Assembly: GCF_022829635.1 (NCBI RefSeq)
Contig: NZ_JAKSYO010000150.1
Span: 38,974-102,973, forward strand
DNA length: 64,000 nt
Direction: 5' to 3'
Source of the DNA: Methylobacterium sp. E-066
Lineage (GTDB): Bacteria; Pseudomonadota; Alphaproteobacteria; Rhizobiales; Beijerinckiaceae
Shown here: in pieces, positions 1 to 8,602 of the stretch
Layout: every line of letters starts with the position of its first letter
How positions within the stretch are numbered: position 1 is the first letter of the stretch
The notes under the pieces: model-generated
Databases searched by the model: none
What the model was told of the DNA's origin: nothing
What the model saw: the letters and a program-made list of their open reading frames with translations, nothing else
Made by a program: the position numbers and the translations under genes

Positions 1-1132
1 GATCGGCGGCGATCAGGAACGGGCGCGCCCGCTTCAGCCCCGAGGTCAGCCGGGCGACGTCGTCGAGGCGCAGGGTCGCGTGGCGGCGCGCCGTGATGAT
101 CTTATCGACCGCCTTGGCCCCGAGGCCCGGCACCCGCAGCAGCCATTCCCGGTCGGCCTTGTTCACGTCCACGGGAAACTTTTCGCGGTGCTTGAGCGCC
201 CAGGCGAGCTTGGGGTCGATGTCGAGGGCGAGCATGCCACCCTCAGAGGCGTCGGCGACTTCGTCGGGGGTGAATTCGTAGTACCGCAACAGCCAATCGG
301 CCTGGTATAGCCGGTGCTCGCGCTGGAGGGGCGGCGGCTTCGGCGGCAGGATCGCCGAGCCGTCCGGGATCGGGCTGAAGGCCGAGTAATAGACCCGCTT
401 CAGGCCGACGCTGCCGTAGAGATGCGCGCTCTTGCGGATCAGGGCCTCGTCGGTGGTGGCATCGGCCCCGACGATCACCTGGGTCGAGTGCCCCGCCGGG
501 GAGAAGCGCCGCTTCTCGGCTTTGGCCTCGACGATGCGCTCGCCGATCTGCGCCATGGCGTTCTGGATCGCGGCGCCGTCCTTCTCGGGGGCGAGGCGCT
601 CCAGGCTCGCCTCGGTGGGCAATTCGACGTTGATCGAGAGCCGGTCGGCGTAGAGGCCGGCCTCCTCGATCAGCCAGGGGCTCGCCTCGGGGATCGACTT
701 GAGATGGATGTAGCCGGCAAAGCCATGGTCGCGCCGGAGCGACTTCGCCACCCGGGTCAGCAGCTCCATGGTGTGGTCGGGCGACTTGATGATGCCGGAC
801 GACAGGAACAGGCCCTCGATGTAGTTGCGCCGGTAGAAGTTGAGGGTGAGGTTCACGACCTCCTCGACGGTAAACTTCGCCCGCCGCACGTTCGAGGATC
901 GCCGGTTGATGCAATAGGCGCAGTCGAACAGGCACCAGTTGGTCAACAGGATCTTCAGCAGCGAGACGCAGCGCCCGTCCGGCGTGTAGGCGTGGCAGAT
1001 GCCCGCCCCGGTGGTTGAGCCCAGCCCATCCTTGCCGGCCGCGCGCTTCGGCGCCGCCGAGGAGGCGCAGGAGGCATCGTACTTGGCGGCATCGGCCAGG
1101 ATGCGCAGTTTCTTGGCCAGGGTTTCATCCAT
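1..1132 (-). CDS. putative DNA modification/repair radical SAM protein (C-terminus cut by window edge)
   Basis: 377 codons are visible and the frame runs off the left edge without a stop. The protein has a canonical radical-SAM [4Fe-4S] motif CLFDCAYC (Cys67, Cys71, Cys74), and near the visible C-terminus a helix-hairpin-helix-like stretch (WLLRVPGLGAKAVDKI) that suggests DNA binding. This matches the family usually named putative DNA modification/repair radical SAM protein. Its usual partner, a uracil-DNA-glycosylase-superfamily protein, would be expected just beyond position 1 (inference). ATG at 1132 is chosen because the N-terminus MDETLAKKLRIL fits the family. Substrate and reaction are not known. 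It is transcribed divergently from the BrnA-like ORF. Confidence 0.88.
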   Translation of the reverse strand, partial: MDETLAKKLRILADAAKYDASCASSAAPKRAAGKDGLGSTTGAGICHAYTPDGRCVSLLKILLTNWCLFDCAYCINRRSSNVRRAKFTVEEVVNLTLNFYRRNYIEGLFLSSGIIKSPDHTMELLTRVAKSLRRDHGFAGYIHLKSIPEASPWLIEEAGLYADRLSINVELPTEASLERLAPEKDGAAIQNAMAQIGERIVEAKAEKRRFSPAGHSTQVIVGADATTDEALIRKSAHLYGSVGLKRVYYSAFSPIPDGSAILPPKPPPLQREHRLYQADWLLRYYEFTPDEVADASEGGMLALDIDPKLAWALKHREKFPVDVNKADREWLLRVPGLGAKAVDKIITARRHATLRLDDVARLTSGLKRARPFLIAAD

Positions 1133-1252
1133 CGAACAGACAATGAACGACACGCCCGAAGAGGCAAGACCGACCCGCGCCCGGCCCCCGTCCGCGATGC
1201 CGCACCCCGGGGTAAACAGTACTTCGCGCACGATTCCGCCAAGGAGGCGCCC

Positions 1253-1507
1253 ATGCAGGACACAGCGCAATCACCGGATCGCCCAGATCCCGGCTACACG
1301 CAGGACGATTGGGATGCGGTCTGCGACAATCCCGTGATGACCGACGCGGAACTGGCCGAACTGCGACCGGCGAGTGCGGTGCCGGAGGTCTTCCGTCTGC
1401 TGCCGAAGCGCGGACGGCCGAGCGCCGAAGCGGCCGAAGGCTCGGGCCTGATCGATCACTCCACCTCGTCCGGGTCGGCATCGACCACCCGGCGGGCGAG
1501 GTCATAG
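1253..1507 (+). CDS. truncated BrnA-like antitoxin ORF (possibly decayed)
   Basis: 84 codons starting at ATG 1253, behind a strong ribosome binding site (AAGGAGG). Residues about 14-55 (YTQDDWDAVCDNP, then an acidic helix, then KRGRP) resemble the N-terminal half of BrnA-type antitoxins. In those proteins the GRP segment leads into a ribbon-helix-helix domain. Here that domain is absent: after GRPSAE the reading becomes Ser/Thr/Arg-rich low complexity and overlaps the 3' end of recX by 52 bp. No BrnT toxin gene is next to it. It is probably a remnant or an orphan truncated antitoxin; the family assignment is by pattern only. Confidence 0.5.
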   Translation: MQDTAQSPDRPDPGYTQDDWDAVCDNPVMTDAELAELRPASAVPEVFRLLPKRGRPSAEAAEGSGLIDHSTSSGSASTTRRARS

Positions 1508-2052
1508 GAAAAGCCGGCCCGGGCCAGGGCGCCGAGGTCGCGGTCGCGGTAGAGCTCCCGCGTGTCGGGCCGGCGATGCGTGCCGAGGCGTCGCCGCTTG
1601 GCGTAGGCGCGGGCCGCCTGCAACTCGATATCGGCGGCCTCCGCCTCAGGGATCGCCTCGCGCTCGGCCCGCATCGTGGCCTCGACCACGTCGCGGGGCA
1701 CCCCCTTGGCGGCGAGCTTCGCCGCGGCGCCCCGGCTCGACGTGCCGCGCCGGCGCAGCGTGGCGAGCCGGGTATCGGCGAAGCGGACATCGTCCACCAG
1801 GCCGGCCGAGACCGCCCGCGCCACGGTGGCGGCGATCATCTCGGCGAAGGCGGACGGATCCTCGCCGCGCAGACGGGCGCGCTTGTCGACGCGCCGGCTC
1901 AGGGTCCGGCGCAGCATCTCGGTCGAGGCGCTGTAGCGCTCCAGGTAGTAGAGCGCGACACGCTGCAGCCAGGCCGCGCTGACCGGGCCGGGCGGCCGAC
2001 GCTCCGTAGTGCGGGTTCCTGGCCCGGATTCTGCAACGTTTGGTGGTTTCAC
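1456..2052 (-). CDS. recX: RecX family recombination regulator
   Basis: 198 aa, a normal length for RecX, which binds RecA filaments in the cytoplasm and limits strand exchange. The helical RecX repeats are visible: the N-terminal LYYLERYSASTEML block, the GLVDDVRFA motif near residue 90, the RGTSSRGAAAKLAAKGV motif in the second repeat, and a third C-terminal helical repeat ending DLARRVVDADPDEVE. The ATG at 2052 lies in the divergent region shared with the TAXI-type gene. The stop overlaps the BrnA-like ORF tail-to-tail. recA is not in the window, so the gene stands alone here. Confidence 0.9.
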   Translation of the reverse strand: MKPPNVAESGPGTRTTERRPPGPVSAAWLQRVALYYLERYSASTEMLRRTLSRRVDKRARLRGEDPSAFAEMIAATVARAVSAGLVDDVRFADTRLATLRRRGTSSRGAAAKLAAKGVPRDVVEATMRAEREAIPEAEAADIELQAARAYAKRRRLGTHRRPDTRELYRDRDLGALARAGFSYDLARRVVDADPDEVE

Positions 2053-2096
2053 CGGTTCTTCACGATCTCGACAGGTTTGCGTTCCATGACGTGGGG

Positions 2097-3635
2097 ATGG
2101 AACGCGCGCAACGCGACAGGCTCGGCCATGGTCCGGAGCATAGTCCTTCGCCCGATCTCACCCACGGCCCGTGGCGGCGACGCCTGCGCGTCGCGGCGAC
2201 GATCCTGATGCGCCGCGAGTGGCTCCTCGTTCTGGTCGCCCTCGGGCTGGCCGCGGTCGCGGCCGGCATCGTCTATCTGTCGCGCCCGACCACCCTCACG
2301 GTGGCGGTCGGCCCCCAGGACGGGGCCGAGGCCACCCTGATCGAGGCCTATGCCAACGCCCTCGACCGGAGCCGCGAGGATGTCCGGCTCCGGGTCGTCC
2401 GCTTCAGCGACGTGCGCGACAGCGCCCTGGCGCTCCAGCGGAACCGCGCCGACCTCGCGGTGGTGCGGCCCGACGTGTTCCTGCCCGAGAACGGCCTGAC
2501 CCTGGCAATCCTGCACGACGAGGCCCTGGTGATCGCGGCGCCGGAGGGGGCCGAGATCGAGGACGTTCCGGCGCTCGCGCGCAAGCGCCTCGGCATCGTC
2601 GTGCGCCACGGCGCCGATCTGCCGTTCCTGACGAACCTGCTCTCCTTCTACGATCTTTTGCCGGACAGCCCGGCTGAAGATCAGCCGGAGGGAAGCCACG
2701 CGGCCGGTGAGACGGAGATCGCGGCCGGCCACGTGCAGGTGGTGCCGCTGAAGATCGGCGACGTCACGGCGGCGCTTGCCGAAAAGCGCGTCGACGCGGT
2801 GGCGGTGATCGCGAGCCCCGCCTCGAAGACCGCCGGCGCGGTGGTGCGCGCCATCGAGCTGGGCTCCCCCGACCGCAAGATCGGCTTCGTGTCGATCCCG
2901 GACGGGGACGCGATCCTGCAGCGCTTTCCGGAATTGCAGGCGGTGACGATCCCGGCCGGGACCTTCGGCGGCCGCCCGAAGCGCCCGGACGAAGATGTCC
3001 GCACCGTCGGGGCGTCCTATCGCCTGATGGCGCGGGGCTCGGTCAGCCGGGTCGCGATCGCCTCGGCAACGCAGCACCTGTTCGAGTGGCGCTCGCGGCT
3101 CGCCGCGGCGGCTCCCGCCGCCAAGCTGATGAAGGCGCCGGATTTCGACACCACGGTCGCGGCGACCTCGGCGCGCCTGCCGAACCATCCCGGCGCCGTC
3201 GACTATTTCGAGCGCGAGCAGCAGACCTTCCTCGATCGCTATGAGGATTACATCTACCTGCTCGCCTTCTTCGGCGGCACGATCGGCTCCGGCATCGCCT
3301 GGATCGGCCAGCGGCTGGCCCGCAAGCGCCGGGAGCGCATCGACATCGTGCTCGACCGCCTGCTCGACATCATGCGCGAGGTGCGGGCCGCCACCAGCAC
3401 GGCCGAACTCGACGAAATCGCGATCGAGACCGACGGGCTCGTGGCCGATGTCGTCTGCTACGCCCGGGAGCGCAGCATCGACGCCCGGACGGTGAGCGCC
3501 CTGATCCTGGCGGTGGACGGCGTCCACGCCGCCATCGCCGATGCCAGGCGGCGGGCCGAGGGTTCTACCCCCGGCGTGACCACCCGATCGCGCACCGGCC
3601 GGCTCCTGGCCCTCAACCTGCCGGCCGCGGAGTGA
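2097..3635 (+). CDS. TAXI family TRAP-type solute-binding protein, membrane-anchored
   Basis: About 512 aa from ATG 2097. Upstream ATG 2040 and downstream ATG 2208 are in frame, so the start is uncertain. An N-terminal transmembrane anchor (LLVLVALGLAAVAAGIVYL) is followed by a periplasmic TAXI-like binding domain beginning TLTVAVGPQDGAEA. A second membrane segment (YIYLLAFFGGTIGSGIAWIG) lies about 150 residues before the end and is followed by a cytoplasmic helical tail. Classical TAXI binding proteins are soluble and are paired with a TRAP permease; here there is no DctQ/DctM gene and the protein is anchored at both ends. It could act as a sensor or scaffold rather than a transporter part (inference). 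Confidence 0.78.
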   Translation: MERAQRDRLGHGPEHSPSPDLTHGPWRRRLRVAATILMRREWLLVLVALGLAAVAAGIVYLSRPTTLTVAVGPQDGAEATLIEAYANALDRSREDVRLRVVRFSDVRDSALALQRNRADLAVVRPDVFLPENGLTLAILHDEALVIAAPEGAEIEDVPALARKRLGIVVRHGADLPFLTNLLSFYDLLPDSPAEDQPEGSHAAGETEIAAGHVQVVPLKIGDVTAALAEKRVDAVAVIASPASKTAGAVVRAIELGSPDRKIGFVSIPDGDAILQRFPELQAVTIPAGTFGGRPKRPDEDVRTVGASYRLMARGSVSRVAIASATQHLFEWRSRLAAAAPAAKLMKAPDFDTTVAATSARLPNHPGAVDYFEREQQTFLDRYEDYIYLLAFFGGTIGSGIAWIGQRLARKRRERIDIVLDRLLDIMREVRAATSTAELDEIAIETDGLVADVVCYARERSIDARTVSALILAVDGVHAAIADARRRAEGSTPGVTTRSRTGRLLALNLPAAE

Positions 3636-3761
3636 TGGCGCCCGTCCGCGCAGAAGCATCGGACCGTGGCCCAGGTGCCCTCCTGGCTACGAGCGGGCAT
3701 CCGGGCCAGAGGAACCGCTGTGCGCGGCGCATCACCGCACGGCTGGCGGCGTAGGCATATC

Positions 3762-6569
3762 ATGCTAACGGGAGGCATGTTCGATCCCGTCGCCGCCCTC
3801 GAAACGGTCCTTGAAAACCTCGACCGCGAAGCCCGCGAGCCGACCAAGCTCCGCGCTGCGCTCGTGCCCGAGCTGCGCCGGGTCATCGAGGAGGGCCACC
3901 GCGCCGCGGAGGCGCAACTGCTCGAGGACCGCAATGGCCTCCGTTGCGCACAGGCCCTGTCGGAGCTGACCGACGCCGTGGTGCGGACGATCCACGACGC
4001 CGTGGTGCGTCAGCTCTACCCCAACGACAACCCGTCGACCGGCGAGCAGCTCGCCGTGGTCGCCACCGGCGGCTACGGCCGGGGCACGATGGCGCCCGGC
4101 TCCGACATCGATCTGCTGTTCCTGCTGCCCTACAAGCAGACCGCCTGGTCCGAGAGCGTCGTCGAGGGGATGCTCTACGTCCTGTGGGATCTGAAGCTGA
4201 AGGTCGGCCACGCCACCCGCTCCGTGGAGGAATGCCTCCGCGAGGCCAAGGCCGACATGACGATCCGCACCGCGCTCCTGGAAGCGCGCTACCTGTTCGG
4301 CACGCGGATCCTGTTCGAGGAGCTGGTGACGCGCTTCGATGCCGAGCTGGTGGTCGGCTCGGCCGCCGAATTCGTGGACGCCAAGCTGCGCGAGCGCGAC
4401 GCCCGGGTCTCGAAGGCCGGCTCCTCGCGCTATCTGGTCGAGCCCAACGTCAAGGACGGCAAGGGCGGCCTGCGCGACCTGAACACGCTGTTCTGGATCG
4501 CCAAATACACCTACCGGGTGCGCGACCAGATGGAACTCGTCGGCGCCGGCCTGTTCACGCAGGAGGAATACGCGCTGTTCGAGCGCTGCGACGAGTTCCT
4601 GTGGCGGGTCCGCTGCCACATGCACTTCGTCACCAAGCGGTCGGAGGAGCGGCTGTCCTTCGGCCTGCAGCCGCGGATCGCCGAGCGCTTCGGCTACGAG
4701 GCGCGCGGCGGCCTGTCCGGGGTCGAGCGCTTCATGAAGGCCTATTTCCGCGTCGCCAAGGATGTCGGCGACCTCACCGCCATCGTCTGCGCCGAGCTGG
4801 AGGCGCGCCATGCCAAGCGCACGCCGGTGCTTGACCGCTGGATCGGCCGGTTCCGCGACCGGTTCCGCGCCACCGCCATCGAGGCCGAGGACTTCTGGAT
4901 CGACCACGGCCGGGTGAACCTGCGCGCCGAGGACGCGTTCGAGCGCGATCCGGTCAACCTGATCCGCCTGTTCTGGCTGGCCGACCGGCACAACCTGGCG
5001 ATCCACCCGGACGCCAAGCGGCTGGCGAACCGGTCGCGACGCCTGATCACCCCGACCCTGCGGTCGGACACCGAGGCCAACCGGCTGTTCCTCGAGATCC
5101 TGACCTCGCGCAATGCCCCCGAGGAGGCCCTGCGCGAGATGAACGAGGCCGGCGTGCTCGGCCGCTTCATCCCGGATTTCGGCCGCATCGTCGCGATGAT
5201 GCAGTTCAACATGTACCACCACTTCACGGTGGACGAGCACCTGCTGCGCACCGTCGGGGTGCTGGCGGCGATCGAGTCGGGCCGCGTCGACGAGGCCTAT
5301 CCACTGGTCTCGCGCCTGATCCACACGGTCCACAACCGCACGGCGCTCTACGTGGCGATCCTGCTGCACGACATCGCCAAGGGCCGGCCCGAGGACCACT
5401 CGATCGCCGGGGCTGCGATCGCCGAAAGGCTCTGCCCGCGCTTCGGCCTCACCGAGGCCGAGACCGAGACCGTGACTTGGCTGGTCGAGCATCACCTGCT
5501 GATGTCGATGACCGCGCAGAGCCGCGACCTGTCTGACGCCAAGACGATCGAGCGCTTCGCCTCGGTGGTGCAGAGCCTGGAGCGGCTGAAGCTCCTGACC
5601 ATCCTGACGGTCGCCGACATCACCGCGGTCGGCCCCGGGGTCTGGACCGCCTGGAAGGGCACCCTGGTCCGCACCCTCTACGACGAGACCGAGGTGTTCC
5701 TCTCGGGCGGCCATTCGGAGATCGCCCGCACCGACCGGGTACGCCTCGTCCAGATGAGCCTGCGCGAGCAGCTGCCCGGCTGGGGATCGGACGAGTTCGA
5801 CGCCTATGCGGGGCGCCACGGCCAGGCGTATTGGCTGAAGGTCGACGGCACCCGCCAGCTCAAGAACGCGGTCTTCCTGCGCGACGTGCTCAGCGAGGGC
5901 CGCACCAGCGCCACCGACGTGGCCCTCGATCCGGTGCGCGGGGTGACCGAGATCACGATCTACTCGCCCGACCACCCCCGCCTGCTCGCGATCATCACCG
6001 GGGCCTGCGCGGCGGCCGGCAGCAACATCGTCGACGCGCAGATCTTCACCACGACCGACGGCTTCGCCCTCGATACGATCTTCATCTCCCGGGCCTTCGA
6101 GCGCGACGAGGACGAGCTGCGCCGGAGCAAGCGCATCACGGCCGCGATCGAGCGCTCCCTGAAGGGCGAGATTCGCATCGCTGACCTCGTGGCCGACAAG
6201 CACCCGCCGACCAGCGCCCGGGCCAAGACCTTCCTGGTGCCGCCGGATGTCGGGATCGACAACGCCCTGTCCTCCCGCGAGACCGTGGTGGAGGTGACCG
6301 GCCTCGACCGGCCGGGCCTGCTCTACGAGCTGACCACGGCGTTCGGGCGGCTGTCGCTCAACATCACCTCGGCGCATGTCGCCACCTTCGGCGAGCGCGC
6401 GGTGGACGTCTTCTACGTCACCGACCTCACTGGCACCCGGGTGACGCAGCCCGACCGGCAGGCGGCGATCCGCAAGGCGATGCTGGACGTGTTCGCAGGC
6501 GACGTCGCCGCCCTCCGGGCCGAGGGGCTGGAGGCCCTGGTCGCCGCGCCGCCGCCGCGCGAGGCGTGA
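3762..6569 (+). CDS. glnD: [protein-PII] uridylyltransferase / uridylyl-removing enzyme
   Basis: About 935 aa. GlnD senses glutamine and uridylylates or deuridylylates PII proteins, controlling nitrogen assimilation. The nucleotidyltransferase signature GGYGRGTMAPGSDIDLLF is at residues 103-120. An HD hydrolase core (ILLHDIAKGRPEDHS) follows mid-protein, and two ACT domains lie at the C-terminus (EITIYSPDHPRLLAIITG and VVEVTGLDRPGLLYELT). The frame is open further upstream to 3666, but family N-termini align with ATG 3762 or ATG 3777; a GGGAGG lies only one base before 3777, too close for a standard site. The gene follows the TAXI gene and precedes grpE on the same strand. Confidence 0.96.
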   Translation: MLTGGMFDPVAALETVLENLDREAREPTKLRAALVPELRRVIEEGHRAAEAQLLEDRNGLRCAQALSELTDAVVRTIHDAVVRQLYPNDNPSTGEQLAVVATGGYGRGTMAPGSDIDLLFLLPYKQTAWSESVVEGMLYVLWDLKLKVGHATRSVEECLREAKADMTIRTALLEARYLFGTRILFEELVTRFDAELVVGSAAEFVDAKLRERDARVSKAGSSRYLVEPNVKDGKGGLRDLNTLFWIAKYTYRVRDQMELVGAGLFTQEEYALFERCDEFLWRVRCHMHFVTKRSEERLSFGLQPRIAERFGYEARGGLSGVERFMKAYFRVAKDVGDLTAIVCAELEARHAKRTPVLDRWIGRFRDRFRATAIEAEDFWIDHGRVNLRAEDAFERDPVNLIRLFWLADRHNLAIHPDAKRLANRSRRLITPTLRSDTEANRLFLEILTSRNAPEEALREMNEAGVLGRFIPDFGRIVAMMQFNMYHHFTVDEHLLRTVGVLAAIESGRVDEAYPLVSRLIHTVHNRTALYVAILLHDIAKGRPEDHSIAGAAIAERLCPRFGLTEAETETVTWLVEHHLLMSMTAQSRDLSDAKTIERFASVVQSLERLKLLTILTVADITAVGPGVWTAWKGTLVRTLYDETEVFLSGGHSEIARTDRVRLVQMSLREQLPGWGSDEFDAYAGRHGQAYWLKVDGTRQLKNAVFLRDVLSEGRTSATDVALDPVRGVTEITIYSPDHPRLLAIITGACAAAGSNIVDAQIFTTTDGFALDTIFISRAFERDEDELRRSKRITAAIERSLKGEIRIADLVADKHPPTSARAKTFLVPPDVGIDNALSSRETVVEVTGLDRPGLLYELTTAFGRLSLNITSAHVATFGERAVDVFYVTDLTGTRVTQPDRQAAIRKAMLDVFAGDVAALRAEGLEALVAAPPPREA

Positions 6570-6657
6570 GCGTACGGGTTGATTTCGGCCGCCCCGGGTC
6601 AGATATCAGCGCCGAATCTGATTGCCCCCACCTATCCCTACTGACGACTGAAACGCG

Positions 6658-7287
6658 ATGACGAGCAACGACATGTCCCAGGATGACCAGCGCCAGACCA
6701 CGGTCGAGGCCGGTTCCAGCGCGGCCCAGGAGACCGCGTCGGGCGGCAAGGCCGCCGAGACGCCGTCCGTCGATCCGGTCGCCGAGGCCCTGGCCCTGCT
6801 GACCGCCGAGCGCGACGAGCTGAAGGACCGGATGCTGCGCACGCTGGCCGAGATGGAGAACCTGCGCCGCCGGACCGAGCGGGAGATCGCGGATGCCCGC
6901 GCCTACGCGGTCACTAACTTCGCCCGCGACGTACTCAACGTGGCCGACAACATCCACCGCGCCCTCGACAGCGTCCCGGCCGACGCGAAGGCCGCCGCGG
7001 ACGGCGCCTTCAAGGGCCTGATCGACGGGATCGAGCTGACCGAGCGCGACCTGGCCAAGACCCTGGAGCGCCACGGGGTGAAGCCGGTCGAGCCGCAGGG
7101 CCAGAAGTTCGATCCGAACCGGCACCAGGCCATGTTCGAGGTGCCGAACCCCGATGTCCCGGCCGGCACCGTCGTGCAGGTCGTGCAGACCGGCTACGTG
7201 ATCGGCGAGCGCGTGCTGCGCCCGGCCCTGGTCGGCGTCGCCAAGGGCGGCCCCAAGGCGGCGGCGAGCCCGGCCGACGCCGCCTGA
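6658..7287 (+). CDS. grpE: nucleotide exchange factor GrpE
   Basis: 209 aa. GrpE is the ADP-release factor for DnaK in the cytoplasm. The long N-terminal coiled coil (ALLTAERDELKDRMLRTLAE) and the C-terminal beta domain with the family signature (GTVVQVVQTGYVIGERVLRP) are both present. The N-terminal 35 residues are polar and disordered, and the C-terminus ends in an Ala/Pro-rich tail. The ATG at 6658 is 88 bp after glnD. The usual partner genes hrcA and dnaK are not adjacent. A CCCCACCTA stretch at 6626-6634 resembles a heat-shock sigma -10 element, but no matching -35 was seen. Confidence 0.97.
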   Translation: MTSNDMSQDDQRQTTVEAGSSAAQETASGGKAAETPSVDPVAEALALLTAERDELKDRMLRTLAEMENLRRRTEREIADARAYAVTNFARDVLNVADNIHRALDSVPADAKAAADGAFKGLIDGIELTERDLAKTLERHGVKPVEPQGQKFDPNRHQAMFEVPNPDVPAGTVVQVVQTGYVIGERVLRPALVGVAKGGPKAAASPADAA

Positions 7288-7303
7288 TCCCGTCGACGCC
7301 TAA

Positions 7304-7696
7304 TCAACGCGCCTGCGCGGAGGCGTCCTCGCAGGGCAGCGTCGTGGCGAAGTCGGAGATGAACCGCGCCGTCTGCCGGGTCTCGGCCGGCGCGCGCGGG
7401 TCTCGGGCGACCACGACCGCCTCGACCTGGAGGCGTCGGTTGCAGGCGCAAGCCGGCAGCCGGCCCGAGGCGGGATCGGGCCAGCAGGCATCGTGGTGCG
7501 CGCAGGCCCGGTCCAGGGCGTCGATCGGCGGATAGCCCGGGCCGCGGCTCCCGGGCCCGCAGAAATTGCCGTAGATCAGGAGGGCGCCCTGCCCGGATGG
7601 CCCGGGCGGCACAATCTCCTGCGCCGTCGCGGTGGAGACGCCGAATCCGAGGGCGAGCAGAGCCGCCGCGATGGGGTTGAGCCTGGAAGCGTTCAT
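7304..7696 (-). CDS. secreted phospholipase A2-like protein
   Basis: 130 aa from ATG 7696, which has AGGA six bases upstream; an in-frame TTG at 7702 is less likely. Residues 1-25 form a signal peptide (IAAALLALGFGVSTATAQ). The mature part carries a calcium-loop-like GNFCGPGSRGPGY (residues 43-55) and the active-site pattern DRACAHHDAC (62-71), which matches the phospholipase A2 CxxHDxC core with His68 and Asp69. Further cysteines (CACN, PCED) could form disulfides. Expected location is periplasm or outside the cell. Activity is inferred from the motif only. The gene is convergent with grpE. Confidence 0.7.
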   Translation of the reverse strand: MNASRLNPIAAALLALGFGVSTATAQEIVPPGPSGQGALLIYGNFCGPGSRGPGYPPIDALDRACAHHDACWPDPASGRLPACACNRRLQVEAVVVARDPRAPAETRQTARFISDFATTLPCEDASAQAR

Positions 7697-7998
7697 GGCC
7701 AATCCTGCGTCGGGGATCCTCCTGACGCCGCGGCGCTACCGACGCGGCATTCGGCGGCCACATCACCGGTGCGCCGCGGAGATCCCGACCGGCAGACGGA
7801 TTCGCGAAGCCGAACGCCCTGCATAGCGACCGAACGCGACGATATCGTCAAGATCGGCAGTTACGAATATTGCACAGAGTCGGCACTCTTCATCGATCAG
7901 GATCGGCACGGGCCGCGAATTCTGTTTGCCGGCACGGTAATACGACGGGACGGTGGTTGTCCTCTGCCGCTCCGACCAACCTGCGACCGTGCCGTGGG
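7697..7998. other. non-coding stretch
   Basis: About 300 bp between two minus-strand genes, with visibly lower GC around 7840-7950 than its surroundings. It should hold the promoter of the phospholipase A2-like gene (near 7700-7800) and the end of the small-protein transcript. No convincing ORF, RNA gene or strong hairpin was seen. Confidence 0.5.
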
Positions 7999-8133
7999 TC
8001 AGAGGGCCAGGAGCAGCAGGCCGACGACCGTCACGGACAGGATCAGGCAGAGCGCGAGATCGAGGATCGGCGCGCCTCCGCAGGTGGGCGTCTGCCGGGT
8101 ATCATCACCCACCGCCGGGACCATCGCGCTCAC
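7999..8133 (-). CDS. 44-aa single-span membrane protein
   Basis: GTG start at 8133 overlaps the stop of the preceding gene by four bases (GTGA), with GGAGG upstream inside that gene. The protein has a polar N-terminus (VGDDTRQTPTCGG) followed by one strong transmembrane helix (LALCLILSVTVVGLLLLAL) that ends the protein. No known family is recognised. The overlap with 8130-8450 suggests the two are co-translated. Moderate confidence, because the call rests on hydrophobicity, overlap and ribosome binding site. Confidence 0.45.
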   Translation of the reverse strand: MSAMVPAVGDDTRQTPTCGGAPILDLALCLILSVTVVGLLLLAL

Positions 8134-8450
8134 GACCGCGCCTCCGCTGCGATCAGAGTCAGCGCGGCGGTCCTGTCCGCGCGAGCGAGCGTGACGGGAC
8201 CGGAGGCTGCCGCCGCCCCGTCTGGGGGGATGGCCGGGGCGGCGGCCTGCGACGCTCTCGTTTCGCCGGCACGGTGGACCGTGTCCGCGACGGTGATGCC
8301 GAGGGCGGGCAGTGCGAGGGCGGCGAGCACGCACAGGAGGCGCTTCAGCCGCGGCATGGGGTTGGTCTGCCGGGTCCGGCAGGGCGCAGTTGTGGGGAGC
8401 GTGAGGGGCGGCAGGGCTTCGACCACCAGTCTGCGCATGTCGGCTCGCAT
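8130..8450 (-). CDS. small membrane/exported protein of unknown function
   Basis: 106 aa from ATG 8450, with GGAG about nine bases upstream. ATG 8357 is an alternative that would place a signal-like segment at the very N-terminus. A basic stretch (PRLKR) precedes a hydrophobic segment (LLCVLAALALPALGITVA), consistent with a signal peptide or anchor. The remainder is Ala/Pro-rich. No family is recognised. It is divergent from the DUF6502 gene across a region rich in GTGGGA/TCCCAC half-sites and is followed by the overlapping 44-aa membrane protein. Confidence 0.45.
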   Translation of the reverse strand: MRADMRRLVVEALPPLTLPTTAPCRTRQTNPMPRLKRLLCVLAALALPALGITVADTVHRAGETRASQAAAPAIPPDGAAAASGPVTLARADRTAALTLIAAEARS

Positions 8451-8472
8451 CGTCCCGGGCTCCGTCGTCGCT

Positions 8473-8578
8473 GTGGGAAATTTGACCACGCATCCGAGTT
8501 ACGTGTGCAAAATTCCCACGTCAATCCGAAATCGCCGCTCCGGCGTGTGCATGCGCACGCCGTGGGATTGTCTCCCAC
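8473..8578. promoter_or_regulatory. divergent control region with repeated GTGGGA/TCCCAC half-sites
   Basis: Two inverted pairs of the same hexamer occur in about 105 bp: GTGGGAAATTTG (8473-8484) against CAAAATTCCCAC (8508-8519), and GTGGGA (8562-8567) against TCCCAC (8573-8578). Between them lies a near-perfect 22-bp palindrome at 8541-8562 (CGGCGTGTGC, then ATGCGCACGCCG). This layout between divergent genes suggests operator sites for one DNA-binding protein; the regulator is unknown. Confidence 0.45.
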
Positions 8579-8602
8579 GACACATTCGCTAACGATGCCG
8601 CC

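Noticed and set aside
3666..3761. glnD start at 3666
   Set aside because: The extra 32 residues are Arg/Gly-rich, unconserved and lack a good ribosome binding site.
6626..6634. CCCCACCTA before grpE as a heat-shock sigma-32 promoter
   Set aside because: No CTTGAA-like -35 at the right distance, so it was not listed as a promoter.
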